This document shows, in pieces, positions 28,292 through 37,712 of a stretch of 64,000 nt of DNA (its first letter is position 1; each line of letters starts with the position of its first letter). This DNA comes from Lachnospiraceae bacterium GAM79. GTDB lineage: Bacteria > Bacillota > Clostridia > Lachnospirales > Lachnospiraceae. The translations under genes and the position numbers were made by a program. The stretch is taken from positions 682,001 through 746,000 of the forward strand of contig CP085928.1 in the NCBI GenBank assembly GCA_020735665.1, written 5' to 3'. Under the pieces are notes generated by a model. The model had not been told where the DNA came from, searched no databases, and saw only the letters and a list, made by a program, of their open reading frames with translations.

Positions 28292-28382
28292 TAAATACTG
28301 ACAAAAACGTTTTTTGATTCATGTGATTTGAATTTTCAGCAATTATGCACAATGCTGATTTGTAGAAATTACCAAAAATTCA

Positions 28383-28411
28383 TTGAACAGTAAAATGTTT
28401 TGTGATATAGT
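28383..28411 (+). promoter_or_regulatory. Promoter for the 690-residue unknown gene
   Basis: TTGAAC (28383-28388), 17-base spacer, TATAGT (28406-28411), 65 bp before the start codon. Confidence 0.68.
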
Positions 28412-28475
28412 TATAAATATGAAAGTGATTTTATCGAAAGCATACAAAGAATAGACAAAAAAGGAGGAATAGAAT

Positions 28476-30548
28476 ATGCTACCAGCTAACATTGCATCGG
28501 ACAATGATAATAATGTTCTATCCATAGCAGCATCCAATAATAAAGGATTATTGATCAGATTTTTGAATGAACAGGTTGAGGACGGATTTTATGCACTTGT
28601 TATCGATTATCTGAAAGACAGTAATTTTGATTTATCATCCATGATGGTTGATGACGAGGTAAAGGCTCAGTGTACAAAGTTATACGAGCTGGCTGAGTTT
28701 GTTGATTTTAACATTAAAGCGACCGGTCGTTATGAGATCGAAGAATGGATAGAGCCATTGTTCAAATTCATATATGGTGATATTGATCCGGCTGATATTG
28801 ATGCACCTATCAGTGCAACCGGCATTTACAGATACAGTATCTGGTTGATCTACTTATATCAGACAGAGAAGTTCTCGGAGGCTATGCGCCTGATCGGGGA
28901 GCGTATCGCCCCATTACTTATCAATGTAAGCTATCAGATCTTAGAGGACGATGACAGACCTAAGAATTTTGATAAGGCGGTTATGGGATATCTGGATCTG
29001 ATCAATGTTGTTATGGAGATGGGACTTCCGCTTTCAACAGCAAAGTCAGATGCATATATCAATAATTTGGAAGTACTTTTTGATTATGTAGTAGAAGACC
29101 CACATGTTGGAAATGATTACAAGATCCAGTTCAGCATTGGCTTATTTAATGCATATATCAATGATAAGAATTATGCAAAAGCATTTGAGTTCTATGGCTT
29201 GAATGCAGAATATATCCCTATTGATAATCTTGCGGTATACGAGAACTTCAAGGAACTGATCCGTAATTGTAACAGTGCACAGAGTACAAGCGTGTTGTCC
29301 AGAAGCGTTGTATCAGCTATCTCCAAGCAGGAGATCTACAATAAGAGAATTGACACCCTTCTTACAGAAGTCGCAGGCTTTATCAAGAAGGTATACAAGT
29401 ATATCGAAGACGAACCTGAGATGAAGAAGAATCTTCAGACTCTCGGAACCGGTTCTCAGTTAAATGGTAAGACCAATATCTTTGAAGGATTATATGAATA
29501 TAACCTCGTTTTCTATGAATGCGGTATCAAGGCTATTGTAAATCAGGATATGTCATCTCGTTCATGGGAAGAGAAGTATGAGATGCTTGAACTTCTCTAT
29601 ACAACATTAAACGTAGTATTTGATGGTTACAATGTATATGAGATTTCAAATAAGATAGAGCATCAGTACATTGAATTAACATGGATCAACAATTATGTGA
29701 ATGCAAATCCTAACCTTCTGAAGCAGTTCTTCAGTGTAAAGGAAAAGATTAAAGCATTCAAGGTTCGTAAGAATTCAATCCTTGAAAAGAGCAAGACTAA
29801 TTATGAGATCAAGAAGATGATCGATGACAGACAGAAGCATCTGTTATTCATGGCTGCCGAGGACATGGTTGTAAACGGACTTGGTGGTGGTAAGATACAG
29901 ATCATCAGTTCGGGCTATGATTTGAATACTGCAAAGAGATATTTACAGGAAACTTATAATAAGATTGTTTTACCTGCAAAATATGGTCAGGAGACTCAGA
30001 CTTCCGGTGGCGGATTCTTTGGAAAGAACAAAGGCTCAGCTGCAGATGCTGACCTTGCAAGATTATTACGTGATGCTTCCGTGGAAGAGATGTTATGCAA
30101 GTCCGAATGGTTATGGAATCAGCATAATGATAAGGGACTTGAGAAGCCGACTGCAGAAGAAGCTACTTATGCCGTTGCATGTCTTGTAAAAGTAATTCAC
30201 AGAATGCTTGACAAGAAGGGAACTTCGAAGGCTGCAAGCTCTCCGAATAAGAAGGTAATCATTACCAAGACAGGTAAGGTTATCGAGTTATCTGATGAAT
30301 CAGGTCAGTCACCTGTAAAGCAGCAGGAGTCCGGTGTGATTGAAGCAATCGATAACATCGTAGTTCTTCTGAAAGACAAGTCAGAAGAAAACGTAAAATA
30401 TGTAAAGGCGTATATCGAAGATCTGTTAAATGCACTGATGAAGACAAAGTGGGACAAAGATACCATGCTGTCACAGTTTGATGCAGAAGAGCTTCGTGCA
30501 AAATCCTTCCAGGTAATCAAACGTCTGAACATGGATATGTTAGTATAA
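28476..30548 (+). CDS. Large soluble protein of unknown function (690 aa)
   Basis: No signal peptide or membrane segment. The protein is dominated by predicted alpha helices with repeated Tyr/Phe/Leu spacing (for example YRYSIWLIYLYQTEKFSEAMRLI; YKIQFSIGLFNAYINDKNYAKAFEFYGL), which resembles helical-repeat scaffolds. Around 525-545 there is a Gly-rich hinge (TSGGGFFGKNKGS), and from about 590 a Lys/Ser linker. I find no catalytic motif and do not know a family. It has its own promoter and RBS (AAGGAGGAAT) and is closed by element B, so it is a single-gene unit. An intracellular scaffold or binding role is only a guess. Confidence 0.75.
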   Translation: MLPANIASDNDNNVLSIAASNNKGLLIRFLNEQVEDGFYALVIDYLKDSNFDLSSMMVDDEVKAQCTKLYELAEFVDFNIKATGRYEIEEWIEPLFKFIYGDIDPADIDAPISATGIYRYSIWLIYLYQTEKFSEAMRLIGERIAPLLINVSYQILEDDDRPKNFDKAVMGYLDLINVVMEMGLPLSTAKSDAYINNLEVLFDYVVEDPHVGNDYKIQFSIGLFNAYINDKNYAKAFEFYGLNAEYIPIDNLAVYENFKELIRNCNSAQSTSVLSRSVVSAISKQEIYNKRIDTLLTEVAGFIKKVYKYIEDEPEMKKNLQTLGTGSQLNGKTNIFEGLYEYNLVFYECGIKAIVNQDMSSRSWEEKYEMLELLYTTLNVVFDGYNVYEISNKIEHQYIELTWINNYVNANPNLLKQFFSVKEKIKAFKVRKNSILEKSKTNYEIKKMIDDRQKHLLFMAAEDMVVNGLGGGKIQIISSGYDLNTAKRYLQETYNKIVLPAKYGQETQTSGGGFFGKNKGSAADADLARLLRDASVEEMLCKSEWLWNQHNDKGLEKPTAEEATYAVACLVKVIHRMLDKKGTSKAASSPNKKVIITKTGKVIELSDESGQSPVKQQESGVIEAIDNIVVLLKDKSEENVKYVKAYIEDLLNALMKTKWDKDTMLSQFDAEELRAKSFQVIKRLNMDMLV

Positions 30549-30581
30549 TATTTATTATGCTACAAATTAATTGTGTAAATA

Positions 30582-30727
30582 AAAATGAGAGCTGATACTA
30601 TTATTATGGAACAAGCCTACCTGAGCGTCGGTACTTAGGTTGCGTATTTTGCAACCTTATGTACCGTTACGTCGAAGGTAGAGCGAAAGCGACTTGTGTA
30701 ATAATAAGTAGTATCAGCTCTCATTTT
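30582..30727 (+). repeat. Dispersed structured element, copy B
   Basis: Arms 30582-30600 and 30709-30727 are exact 19-bp complements (AAAATGAGAGCTGATACTA and its reverse), extended by TTATTAT/ATAATAA and ACAAG/CTTGT. The core is GTCGGTACTTAG, a 6-bp hairpin GGTTGC-GTATTTT-GCAACC, then CTTATGTACCGTTACG, and a GC-GAAA-GC tetraloop hairpin at 30683-30690. The gap lies between convergent genes, and the T-rich 3' arm may also end both transcripts. Confidence 0.88.
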
Positions 30728-30762
30728 ATATAGATACATATTTAGAAGGAAGCCTGCCTGAT

Positions 30763-31269
30763 TTACCGTACAATCTGATGCTTTTTCAGGTAGGAATGTA
30801 AGATCCACTTTTCAGGAATCCGCTTCAGGATAATCTGGATCTCCTCTTTTTTATCGATTGGCTGCACTAACAGTGAAGTGATACCGGTGTTATTTGCGCC
30901 CCAGAGATCTGTAAACAACTGGTCTCCGACAAAGAGAGTATTTGTAGTATCGGTGCCGAGAAGCTGCATGGCTTTCTGGTAGCCGGAGCGTTTTGGCTTC
31001 CCGGCTTTATAGATGTACTTTACATCCAAAGGCTTGTTGAATTCCGCAACTCTTGGCTCTTTGTTGTTGGATACCAGACAGATACCAAATCCAATCTCTT
31101 TTAACCGGTGGATAAGTCTGATTGCTTCCTTTGTTGCCGGAGCATTATGGGGAACAAGGGTATTGTCAATGTCAAATAAGATGCCACGATAGCCTTTTTT
31201 ATAATATTCGGCAAAGTCAATGACATAGGTTGATGTATAATATTCTGATGGATAAAATTTCTGAAACAT
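30763..31269 (-). CDS. yqeG: YqeG-family HAD phosphatase
   Basis: A 168-residue protein started at the ATG at 31269, which has GGAG six bases upstream; a TTG four codons earlier is a less likely start. HAD motif I reads FDIDNTL with Asp33 and Asp35, motif II is LVSNN, motif III is in KPKRSGYQ, and motif IV reads FVGDQLFTD. This is the IIIA-type layout of YqeG, a conserved Firmicutes phosphatase whose physiological substrate I cannot state. It stands alone, ended by element B and divergent from ribD. Confidence 0.9.
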   Translation of the reverse strand: MFQKFYPSEYYTSTYVIDFAEYYKKGYRGILFDIDNTLVPHNAPATKEAIRLIHRLKEIGFGICLVSNNKEPRVAEFNKPLDVKYIYKAGKPKRSGYQKAMQLLGTDTTNTLFVGDQLFTDLWGANNTGITSLLVQPIDKKEEIQIILKRIPEKWILHSYLKKHQIVR

Positions 31270-31392
31270 GTTAAACTCCAATAGTATAAGATAGTGAAAT
31301 TATAAATAGTGTAAAACAGATTTGTCAAGAAGTATACAGGAAGTAAATAAGAAGCAGATAATGATCAGATAAGGAATACGAGGTTAGACAGT

Positions 31393-32487
31393 ATGCAGGA
31401 AACATATATGAGGAGAGCCATCGAATTGGCAAAAAAAGGAATCGGAGCGGTAAATCCAAATCCGCTGGTCGGAGCAGTGATCGTAAAGGATGGGCGGATT
31501 ATTGGAGAGGGATATCACAGAAGATACGGAGAGCTTCATGCGGAGAGGGATGCATTTGCACATCTGACAGAGGACGCAGCGGGAGCGGAAATGTATGTGA
31601 CGCTGGAGCCATGCTGCCACTATGGCAAACAGCCTCCGTGCGTGAATGCGATCATCGAGCATAAGATCAGCAGAGTCTATGTCGGATCGGATGACCCAAA
31701 TGCGCTTGTATCTGGAAAGGGATATCAGATACTACGGGATGCAGGGATTGAAGTTATCACACATGTATTAAAAGAAGAATGTGACAGCCTTAATCCGGTA
31801 TTTTTCCATTATATTGTAAATAAGACACCATATGTCGTAATGAAATATGCAATGACTATGGATGGTAAGATCGCAACCTACAGTGGAAAGAGTAAATGGA
31901 TCACCGGCGAAGAAGCAAGAGCCCATGTGATGGAGCAGAGAAATGCACTTACAGGTATCATGGTTGGAAGCGAGACCGTGATAAAAGATGATCCGGCACT
32001 TACCTGTAGGAGAGCAGGAGGCAGAAATCCGGTCCGTATTATTTGCGACAGCAGACTTCGGATTCCTATGGATTCACAGATCGTAAGAACAGCGTCTGAA
32101 GTACCGACGATTCTTGCAACCATACAGTCAGAGGATCAGACAGATAAGAAGCAGAAGCTGATCGGGGCAGGCGTTGAGATCATCGAGACGGAGAATGTGG
32201 ATGGACATGTGGATCTGCAGGAACTGATGAGACAGCTCGGCGCAAGAAACATAGACGGAATTCTGCTTGAAGGTGGCGGAACCTTAAATGAAAGTGCATT
32301 AAAAGCAGGTATCGTAAAAGAGGTCGATGTCTATATAGCACCGAAGATCTTTGGAGGAAGTGCAGGTTATACACCGGTCGGTGGTATGGGAGTAGAATCA
32401 CCGGAAGAAGCCTATCCGTTTGAGCTTGGTTCCGTTCAGAGGTTTGGAGCAGACATCATGCTTCAGTATTTTCAGATAACAGCTTGA
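31393..32487 (+). CDS. ribD: Riboflavin biosynthesis bifunctional deaminase-reductase
   Basis: A 364-residue protein that carries out two early steps of riboflavin synthesis: deamination of the pyrimidine product of GTP cyclohydrolase II, then NADPH reduction of the ribose side chain. The N-terminal cytidine-deaminase-like domain has its zinc ligands: His49 and catalytic Glu51 in HAE, Cys74 and Cys83 in PCCHYGKQPPC. The C-terminal reductase domain starts near 145 (PYVVMKYAMTMDGKIAT). It is the first gene of the cluster and lies upstream of the FMN riboswitch, so the riboswitch does not regulate ribD in this layout. Confidence 0.97.
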   Translation: MQETYMRRAIELAKKGIGAVNPNPLVGAVIVKDGRIIGEGYHRRYGELHAERDAFAHLTEDAAGAEMYVTLEPCCHYGKQPPCVNAIIEHKISRVYVGSDDPNALVSGKGYQILRDAGIEVITHVLKEECDSLNPVFFHYIVNKTPYVVMKYAMTMDGKIATYSGKSKWITGEEARAHVMEQRNALTGIMVGSETVIKDDPALTCRRAGGRNPVRIICDSRLRIPMDSQIVRTASEVPTILATIQSEDQTDKKQKLIGAGVEIIETENVDGHVDLQELMRQLGARNIDGILLEGGGTLNESALKAGIVKEVDVYIAPKIFGGSAGYTPVGGMGVESPEEAYPFELGSVQRFGADIMLQYFQITA

Positions 32488-32515
32488 CAAACATAATAAA
32501 CTGTGCCAATATAAC
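32484..32515 (+). promoter_or_regulatory. Promoter ahead of the FMN riboswitch
   Basis: TTGACA (32484-32489) overlaps the ribD stop codon; TATAAC at 32510-32515 gives a 20-base spacer, while AATATA at 32508-32513 gives 18 bases. Either supports transcription starting just before the riboswitch. Confidence 0.5.
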
Positions 32516-32525
32516 CATGTTGAAG

Positions 32526-32648
32526 TCTTCAGGGCGGGGTTAGTTTCCCCACCGGCGGTATACATAGTAATCTATGTGAGCCCGCGAGCCGTAAGGCATG
32601 ATTTGGTGAGAATCCAAAGCCGACAGTAAAGTCTGGATGAAAGAAGAA
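32526..32648 (+). promoter_or_regulatory. FMN riboswitch (RFN element)
   Basis: The sequence follows the RFN consensus: CTTCAGGGCGGGGTTAG, CCCCACCGGCGGTA, GAGCCCGCGAGCC, TTTGGTGAGAATCCAAAGCCGACAG (shortened here) and GTCTGGATGAAAGAAG, in the expected order. FMN binding stops expression of riboflavin genes, here via the terminator at 32709-32735. It controls ribE, ribBA and ribH and lies after ribD. Confidence 0.95.
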
Positions 32649-32708
32649 TGCAGATAACAGGTATCAGCATGCGTAGAATCTGCACCAACATTTCATAACA
32701 AACAACCC

Positions 32709-32735
32709 GCCGGAGACATAGTCTCCGGCTTTTTT
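32709..32735 (+). terminator. Riboswitch-controlled terminator
   Basis: GCCGGAGAC (32709-32717), ATA loop, GTCTCCGGC (32721-32729), TTTTTT. A perfect 9-bp stem about 60 bases after the RFN element, so it is the likely expression platform. Confidence 0.92.
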
Positions 32736-32818
32736 ATGTTAAGTTATATGGAAACTTAATATGTTAAAAGAAGAAATTCAGCAAGTAAGTTGTTAATTAA
32801 TCAGGTTGATGTTTTTTT

Positions 32819-32978
32819 AAACAATCAGTTCGTTACTCCATTGATCTTGTGCAGTAAACCTTTTTTCATGTCGGTTCTTAACGAACTGCAAAGGGCAGTG
32901 AGTTTAGTACCGTTACATGAAAATAGAGCGCAAGCGTTTTGCGGAACAAGAGTCAATGGGGTGACGAAATGACTGTTT
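32819..32978 (+). repeat. Dispersed structured element, copy C
   Basis: Outer arms 32819-32850 and 32946-32978 are near-complements over about 32 bp (for example CAGTTCGT...GACGAAATGACTG). An inner TTTCATGT/ACATGAAA stem flanks the core GTCGGTTCTTAA ... TTTAGTACCGTTA around an ACTGC/GCAGT hairpin. GC-GCAA-GC lies at 32928-32935. It sits between the riboswitch terminator and ribE, ending 31 bp before the ribE start, so it is within the riboflavin leader RNA. Confidence 0.85.
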
Positions 32979-33009
32979 GCAAAAAAACGTCCCCGAAAAG
33001 GAGGCAGTC

Positions 33010-33666
33010 ATGTTCACAGGCATTGTGGAAGAGACAGGCACGATAAAGAAGATAGAAAAAGGCACATCCTCCGGTCGCCTGACCATAGAGGCTGACAAGG
33101 TTCTGCAAGGAAGTAAGATCGGTGACAGCATAGCTGTCAATGGGGTATGCCTGACGATCACAGGAATGTCGGGGCATTTGTTTACGGCAGATGTGATGGC
33201 AGAGACGATAAGAAGAAGCAATCTGGGTACCTTAAGCTCCGGCAGCAAGGTGAATCTGGAGCGTGCGATGGCGGCAGATGGAAGATTTGGCGGACATATC
33301 GTATCCGGGCATATCGACGGAACCGGGGTGATCACAGATTACACCGGAGAAGAAAATGCGATCTGGGTGACAGTAACATGTGATAAAAAGCTGTTAAAGT
33401 ATATCATCGAGAAGGGATCGATCACGATCGATGGAATTAGCCTGACGGTTGCTTATGTCGATGACCGCTGCTTTAAGGTTTCGATCATTCCGCATACGGC
33501 AGAGGAGACAACGCTGATCCGCAGGCAGACCGGAGCAGTGGTCAATCTGGAAAATGATGTGATCGGCAAATATGTAGATAAGCTGCTTCATTTTAAAGAC
33601 AAAGAAGAACCGGATACAGGAAAAAAAGTAGATATGAATTTCCTGGCAGAGAATGGATTCTTATAA
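33010..33666 (+). CDS. ribE: Riboflavin synthase, alpha subunit
   Basis: A 218-residue enzyme that dismutates two 6,7-dimethyl-8-ribityllumazine molecules to riboflavin. I start at the ATG at 33010, whose MFTGIVEETG N-terminus is the family hallmark and which has AAAAGGAGG seven bases upstream; an earlier in-frame start would add 11 unrelated residues. Two lumazine-binding repeats are visible (1 to about 97, and about 98-190, with GGHIVSGHIDG and KGSITIDGISLTV). It is the first gene under riboswitch control, followed by ribBA and ribH. Confidence 0.97.
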   Translation: MFTGIVEETGTIKKIEKGTSSGRLTIEADKVLQGSKIGDSIAVNGVCLTITGMSGHLFTADVMAETIRRSNLGTLSSGSKVNLERAMAADGRFGGHIVSGHIDGTGVITDYTGEENAIWVTVTCDKKLLKYIIEKGSITIDGISLTVAYVDDRCFKVSIIPHTAEETTLIRRQTGAVVNLENDVIGKYVDKLLHFKDKEEPDTGKKVDMNFLAENGFL

Positions 33667-33695
33667 AATAAATATTCCTATGGAGGTAAAGACAG

Positions 33696-34892
33696 ATGGA
33701 ATTAAACAGCATAGAAGAAGTATTAGCAGATCTGGCAGCCGGTAAGGTTGTCGTTATGCTCGATAATGAAGACAGAGAGAACGAAGGAGATGTCATTTGC
33801 GCATCTGAATTCGCGACCACGGAGAATGTGAACTTTATGGCAAAATATGCCAGAGGCCTGATCTGTATGCCGATGGATGATTCTTATGTGGAGAAGTTAA
33901 ATCTTCCGCAGATGTGCATCACAAATACAGATAATCATTGTACTGCATTTACAGTGTCGGTTGACCATGTAAGCACTACAACCGGAATCTCAGCGTATGA
34001 GCGTGGCATTACAGCCAGAAAGTTCGTAGAAGAAGATGCAAAGCCGGAGGATTTCCGCAGACCGGGTCATATGTTCCCATTACGTGCAGTTCCGGGCGGC
34101 GTGATCGAGAGAGGCGGACATACAGAGGCAACGGTCGATCTGTGCAGACTTGCAGGCTTGAAGCCATGTGGTCTGTGCTGTGAGATCATGAAGGATGACG
34201 GTACAATGGCAAGAAAGGACGATCTGCTTGCATTTGCTGAGGAGCACAACCTGAAAATCTCCACAATCGAAAAGCTGGTTCAGTACCGTAAGGAGCATGA
34301 AGTATTTGTAGAATGTGTAGCAAAGGCAAAGATGCCGACCAGATATGGTGAGTTCACGATCTATGGATATATCAATAAATTAAATGGTGAGCATCATGTA
34401 GCACTGGTAAAGGGCGATATCACCGATGGAGAGCCGGTATTATGCAGAGTTCATTCTGAATGTCTGACCGGAGATGCACTTGGTTCAGCCCGTTGTGACT
34501 GTGGCCAGCAGTATGATGCAGCGATGAAGATGATCGCAAAGGAAGGCAGAGGCGTGCTTCTGTACATGAGACAGGAAGGACGTGGAATCGGTCTGATCAA
34601 TAAGATCAAAGCATATCAGTTACAGGATCAGGGCTTAGATACCGTAGAGGCAAATCTGAAGCTTGGCTTCCCTGAGGATGCAAGAGATTATACGATCGGA
34701 ACACAGATCTTGGTTGACCTTGGTGTCAGAAAGATGAGACTGCTTACGAACAATCCATTAAAGGTATATGGTTTGTCAGGATACAATCTTGAGATCGTGG
34801 AACGAGTACCGATCCAGATGCAGCCGGGCAAGTTCGATGCGTTTTATCTGAAGACAAAGAAAGAAAAGATGGGACATATACTTGATCTGTAA
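33696..34892 (+). CDS. ribBA: 3,4-Dihydroxy-2-butanone 4-phosphate synthase / GTP cyclohydrolase II
   Basis: A 398-residue bifunctional enzyme that supplies both precursors of riboflavin. Residues 1 to about 200 are the DHBP synthase part, with [10 protein letters not shown] near 27-36 and [10 protein letters not shown]. Residues about 205-398 are GTP cyclohydrolase II, with zinc ligands in [16 protein letters not shown] and RQEGRGIGL. Both active sites look intact. RBS GGAGG precedes the ATG; it lies 29 bp after ribE. Confidence 0.98.
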   Translation: MELNSIEEVLADLAAGKVVVMLDNEDRENEGDVICASEFATTENVNFMAKYARGLICMPMDDSYVEKLNLPQMCITNTDNHCTAFTVSVDHVSTTTGISAYERGITARKFVEEDAKPEDFRRPGHMFPLRAVPGGVIERGGHTEATVDLCRLAGLKPCGLCCEIMKDDGTMARKDDLLAFAEEHNLKISTIEKLVQYRKEHEVFVECVAKAKMPTRYGEFTIYGYINKLNGEHHVALVKGDITDGEPVLCRVHSECLTGDALGSARCDCGQQYDAAMKMIAKEGRGVLLYMRQEGRGIGLINKIKAYQLQDQGLDTVEANLKLGFPEDARDYTIGTQILVDLGVRKMRLLTNNPLKVYGLSGYNLEIVERVPIQMQPGKFDAFYLKTKKEKMGHILDL

Positions 34893-34929
34893 GACGATAT
34901 AATGAACGTAATAACAGGAGGATAATAAA

Positions 34930-35391
34930 ATGAAGAAGATTGAAGGAATGATCGTAGCAAATGGTGCCAAGATCGGTATTGTAGCAGCAAGATTTAATGA
35001 ATTTATCGTATCAAAACTGGTAAGCGGTGCAGAGGATGCATTATTACGTCACAGCGTAAATCCGGATGACATATCTGTTGCATGGGTTCCGGGAGCATTT
35101 GAGATTCCGGTTGTAGCTAAGAAGATGGCTATGTCAGGAAAATATGATGCAGTGATCTGCCTTGGCGCAGTTATCCGCGGAGCAACCAGCCATTATGATT
35201 ATGTATGCAATGAAGTGTCCAAGGGAATTGCATCTGTTTCGCTTGAATCCGGTATCCCTGTTATGTTCGGTGTAGTAACAACGGAGAACATTGAGCAGGC
35301 AATTGAGCGTGCCGGAACAAAGGCAGGTAACAAGGGTTATGATTGTGCAATGGGCGCACTTGAGATGATCGACCTTATGAAGCAGTTATAA
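34930..35391 (+). CDS. ribH: 6,7-Dimethyl-8-ribityllumazine synthase
   Basis: A 153-residue enzyme joining the two riboflavin branches to form lumazine, which ribE then uses. Family features include [20 protein letters not shown] near the start, [25 protein letters not shown] and [14 protein letters not shown]. Normal length for the family. RBS AGGAGG lies before the ATG. It ends the riboflavin operon. Confidence 0.97.
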   Translation: MKKIEGMIVANGAKIGIVAARFNEFIVSKLVSGAEDALLRHSVNPDDISVAWVPGAFEIPVVAKKMAMSGKYDAVICLGAVIRGATSHYDYVCNEVSKGIASVSLESGIPVMFGVVTTENIEQAIERAGTKAGNKGYDCAMGALEMIDLMKQL

Positions 35392-35414
35392 AAATTGCAT
35401 AGCATAAAATAATG

Positions 35415-35455
35415 TTCAGGGTTTTATGATGCAAAAAAGGTCATAGAACCCTGAA
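35415..35455 (+). other. Hairpin after ribH
   Basis: TTCAGGGTTTTATGA (35415-35429) pairs with TCATAGAACCCTGAA (35441-35455) with few mismatches. No T-run follows, so it is not a standard terminator; it may protect the operon's 3' end. Confidence 0.45.
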
Positions 35456-35515
35456 TGCATTCATACTGCGTGGAGCGCTTTTGTTCTTATGCGGTAATAA
35501 CCGGAGGAAATAGAC

Positions 35516-36319
35516 ATGAATAAGACAAGAAAGATTCTTTTTTTTGATATCGACGGAACTCTGATCACGGATGATGGAAAACGATATTTTCCGGACAGTG
35601 CAAAAGAGGCAATACAAAAGGCAAGAGAGAACGGACATCTGGCATTTATCAATACGGGAAGAGTATTTTGTAATGTAACGGAAGAAATCAGAAGCGCAGG
35701 CTTTGATGGTTTTGTCTGTGGCTGCGGAACTCATATTGTGTATAATGGTGAGACATTGTTTCATCACGTTACGCCATATGATGTCTGCGCAGGTGTGATT
35801 CGGAAATGTCGTGAATATAAAATGGATGCCGTATATGAACATGCGGACAAAGTGTTTACAAGCGCTGTTTTTTCCGATAATGAGCATTTAAAAGAACTGA
35901 CCAGTTATTTTAAGGCAACCAGCACCTATATGGAATATGACGATCCTGCAAACGATCATATCTTTGATAAATTTTGTGCATGGTATGATGCTGACACTCC
36001 GTATCTGGAAGTGTTTAAGACATATCTGGAAAAAGATTATATGTATATCCAGAGAGAGGGAAATTTTTGTGAGGTCGTACCAAAGGGATATACGAAGGCA
36101 ACCGGTATCCGGTATCTGCTTGATTATTTTGACCTGCCATTGGAAAATGCATATGCATTTGGAGACGGAAGTAATGATGAACCGATGTTGGCATATGTGC
36201 CAAATAGTATTATAATGAAAAAAGGTCCGGAGTATCTGAAGAAGAAAGTCCGTTTCGTAACGGATGATGTCAGAGAAGACGGAATCTATAAAGCTATGAA
36301 AAAAATGGAGATTATCTAA
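35516..36319 (+). CDS. Cof-type HAD hydrolase
   Basis: A 267-residue soluble phosphatase of the Cof subfamily. Motif I is FFDIDGTLI, motif II is INTGR, and motif IV is FGDGSNDEPML with its acidic pair. A cap domain fills about 85-195. Members typically hydrolyse phosphosugars or similar small metabolites; substrate cannot be told from sequence. The stop codon overlaps the next start by one base (TAATG), so the two genes are translationally coupled. Confidence 0.88.
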   Translation: MNKTRKILFFDIDGTLITDDGKRYFPDSAKEAIQKARENGHLAFINTGRVFCNVTEEIRSAGFDGFVCGCGTHIVYNGETLFHHVTPYDVCAGVIRKCREYKMDAVYEHADKVFTSAVFSDNEHLKELTSYFKATSTYMEYDDPANDHIFDKFCAWYDADTPYLEVFKTYLEKDYMYIQREGNFCEVVPKGYTKATGIRYLLDYFDLPLENAYAFGDGSNDEPMLAYVPNSIIMKKGPEYLKKKVRFVTDDVREDGIYKAMKKMEII

Positions 36320-37131
36320 TGGACGAAGAATATTCAAAAGTAACGATGGTCGATCAGTTAGCTATCGCGGTATCCAGCCCGAAAAATTATAAGCATCTGA
36401 CGAAGTTAAAAGCGAGCAAGACGGTAGGATTTATGATATTGATCGCTTTTATCCTGACCTTTATCGAGTTTGGAATCGGTGTCATTACCTTTATCATGCA
36501 TGTGGGAGGGTTAAATAACCTGATTACGAATAAGGTTCCGCAGTTTGTGATCGAGGATGGTAAGCTTACGGCAGAGTCGGAGATGTCACTCGATATCGGA
36601 AATGCAACAATCTATATGAATACGGATTATGACAGGATCACACTCGATGATATCAAGACAAATGGCGTGTATATCGCATTTGGCAAAGAGAACGTAGTCA
36701 TGGGAATGATAAACGGCGGACAGACGTATGAATACTCGACGATGGATCTCGACAAATTATTCTATGATGGATTTAACAATGAACAGCTTGCATCCGCAGT
36801 ACCGGCGTTCTATGTTGCGATTATCATTATGTATATTGCTATGATGTTCGGAAGTGTGATCAGGATGATCTTCCTTGCACTTGTATTTTCGATCGTTGCA
36901 CGGACGCTTGCGAAAGGACTTCACACAGGTTTATCTTATGGGAATGTATTCCGTGTATGTCTTTACGGACTGACCTTGCCGATGCTGCTGACATCGGTAA
37001 ATACCTGTCTGGATTTTCTGATACCGTCATCTATTATGTTTGTGATCACCTTGATCCTGGCATTTTCTATGATAAACAGGGGAATCGCAAGCCATGTGGG
37101 AACAACGGCACCACCGGAGGACTGGTTATAA
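36319..37131 (+). CDS. DUF1189-like membrane protein
   Basis: A 270-residue protein with five or so membrane helices: one near 36-62, and a cluster at about 160-252, with an extracytoplasmic domain of about 95 residues between. The layout and the ending (MINRGIASHVGTTAPPEDWL) fit DUF1189 proteins of Firmicutes, whose role is not known to me. Coupled to the HAD gene by a one-base overlap. Confidence 0.7.
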   Translation: MDEEYSKVTMVDQLAIAVSSPKNYKHLTKLKASKTVGFMILIAFILTFIEFGIGVITFIMHVGGLNNLITNKVPQFVIEDGKLTAESEMSLDIGNATIYMNTDYDRITLDDIKTNGVYIAFGKENVVMGMINGGQTYEYSTMDLDKLFYDGFNNEQLASAVPAFYVAIIIMYIAMMFGSVIRMIFLALVFSIVARTLAKGLHTGLSYGNVFRVCLYGLTLPMLLTSVNTCLDFLIPSSIMFVITLILAFSMINRGIASHVGTTAPPEDWL

Positions 37132-37156
37132 AGTGCTGATATAAAAGGAGGCTTTT

Positions 37157-37687
37157 ATGGAGATTGAAAGAAAATATCTGATAAAAGAGATACCGTTTTC
37201 ACTGGAAGCGTATCCATATAAGGAACTGGAGCAGGGGTATATCTCGACCAGCCCGGTGATCCGTATCCGAAAGGCAGATGAACAATATATTCTTACAGTA
37301 AAGTCGAGCGGATTACTGGAACGACAGGAATTCGAGCTTCCGATGAATGAAGCAGATTATAAACGACTGCTTGGCAAGGTTGATGGGAATCTGGTGACGA
37401 AACGCAGATATATCATCCCGCTAACGGATACAGAGGGTACAACAGGTGATAAGCAAAAGGATGCAGGACTTAAGATCGAACTGGATGTCTTTGAGGGGCT
37501 GTATCAGGGACTGATCTATGCAGAAGTCGAATTTGAGACGAAGGAAGATGCAGATAATTTCGTAGCACCGGCATGGTTTACCAGAGATGTATCGATGGAT
37601 GGAGCGTATCATAACAGTGCATTAAGCAGTATGAATGAGGAACAGCGACTTGCATTTATGACAGGTGTGTCGAAACTCGGCGAATAG
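37157..37687 (+). CDS. CYTH-domain triphosphate tunnel enzyme
   Basis: A 176-residue protein beginning with the CYTH signature EIERK (2-6), followed by basic strands VIRIRKADEQYILTVKS, RRYIIPL and an acidic strand AEVEFETKEDA. These line the tunnel that binds triphosphates and metal. Members include inorganic triphosphatases and class IV adenylate cyclases; a tripolyphosphatase-like role is more usual in Firmicutes, but I cannot choose. AAAGGAGG precedes the ATG. Confidence 0.86.
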   Translation: MEIERKYLIKEIPFSLEAYPYKELEQGYISTSPVIRIRKADEQYILTVKSSGLLERQEFELPMNEADYKRLLGKVDGNLVTKRRYIIPLTDTEGTTGDKQKDAGLKIELDVFEGLYQGLIYAEVEFETKEDADNFVAPAWFTRDVSMDGAYHNSALSSMNEEQRLAFMTGVSKLGE

Positions 37688-37712
37688 TATAGATAGAAAT
37701 GGAGGAAGAATG

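Noticed and set aside
32790-32972. Short coding frame across element C
   Set aside because: Its bases are explained by the structured element, and it has no ribosome binding site.
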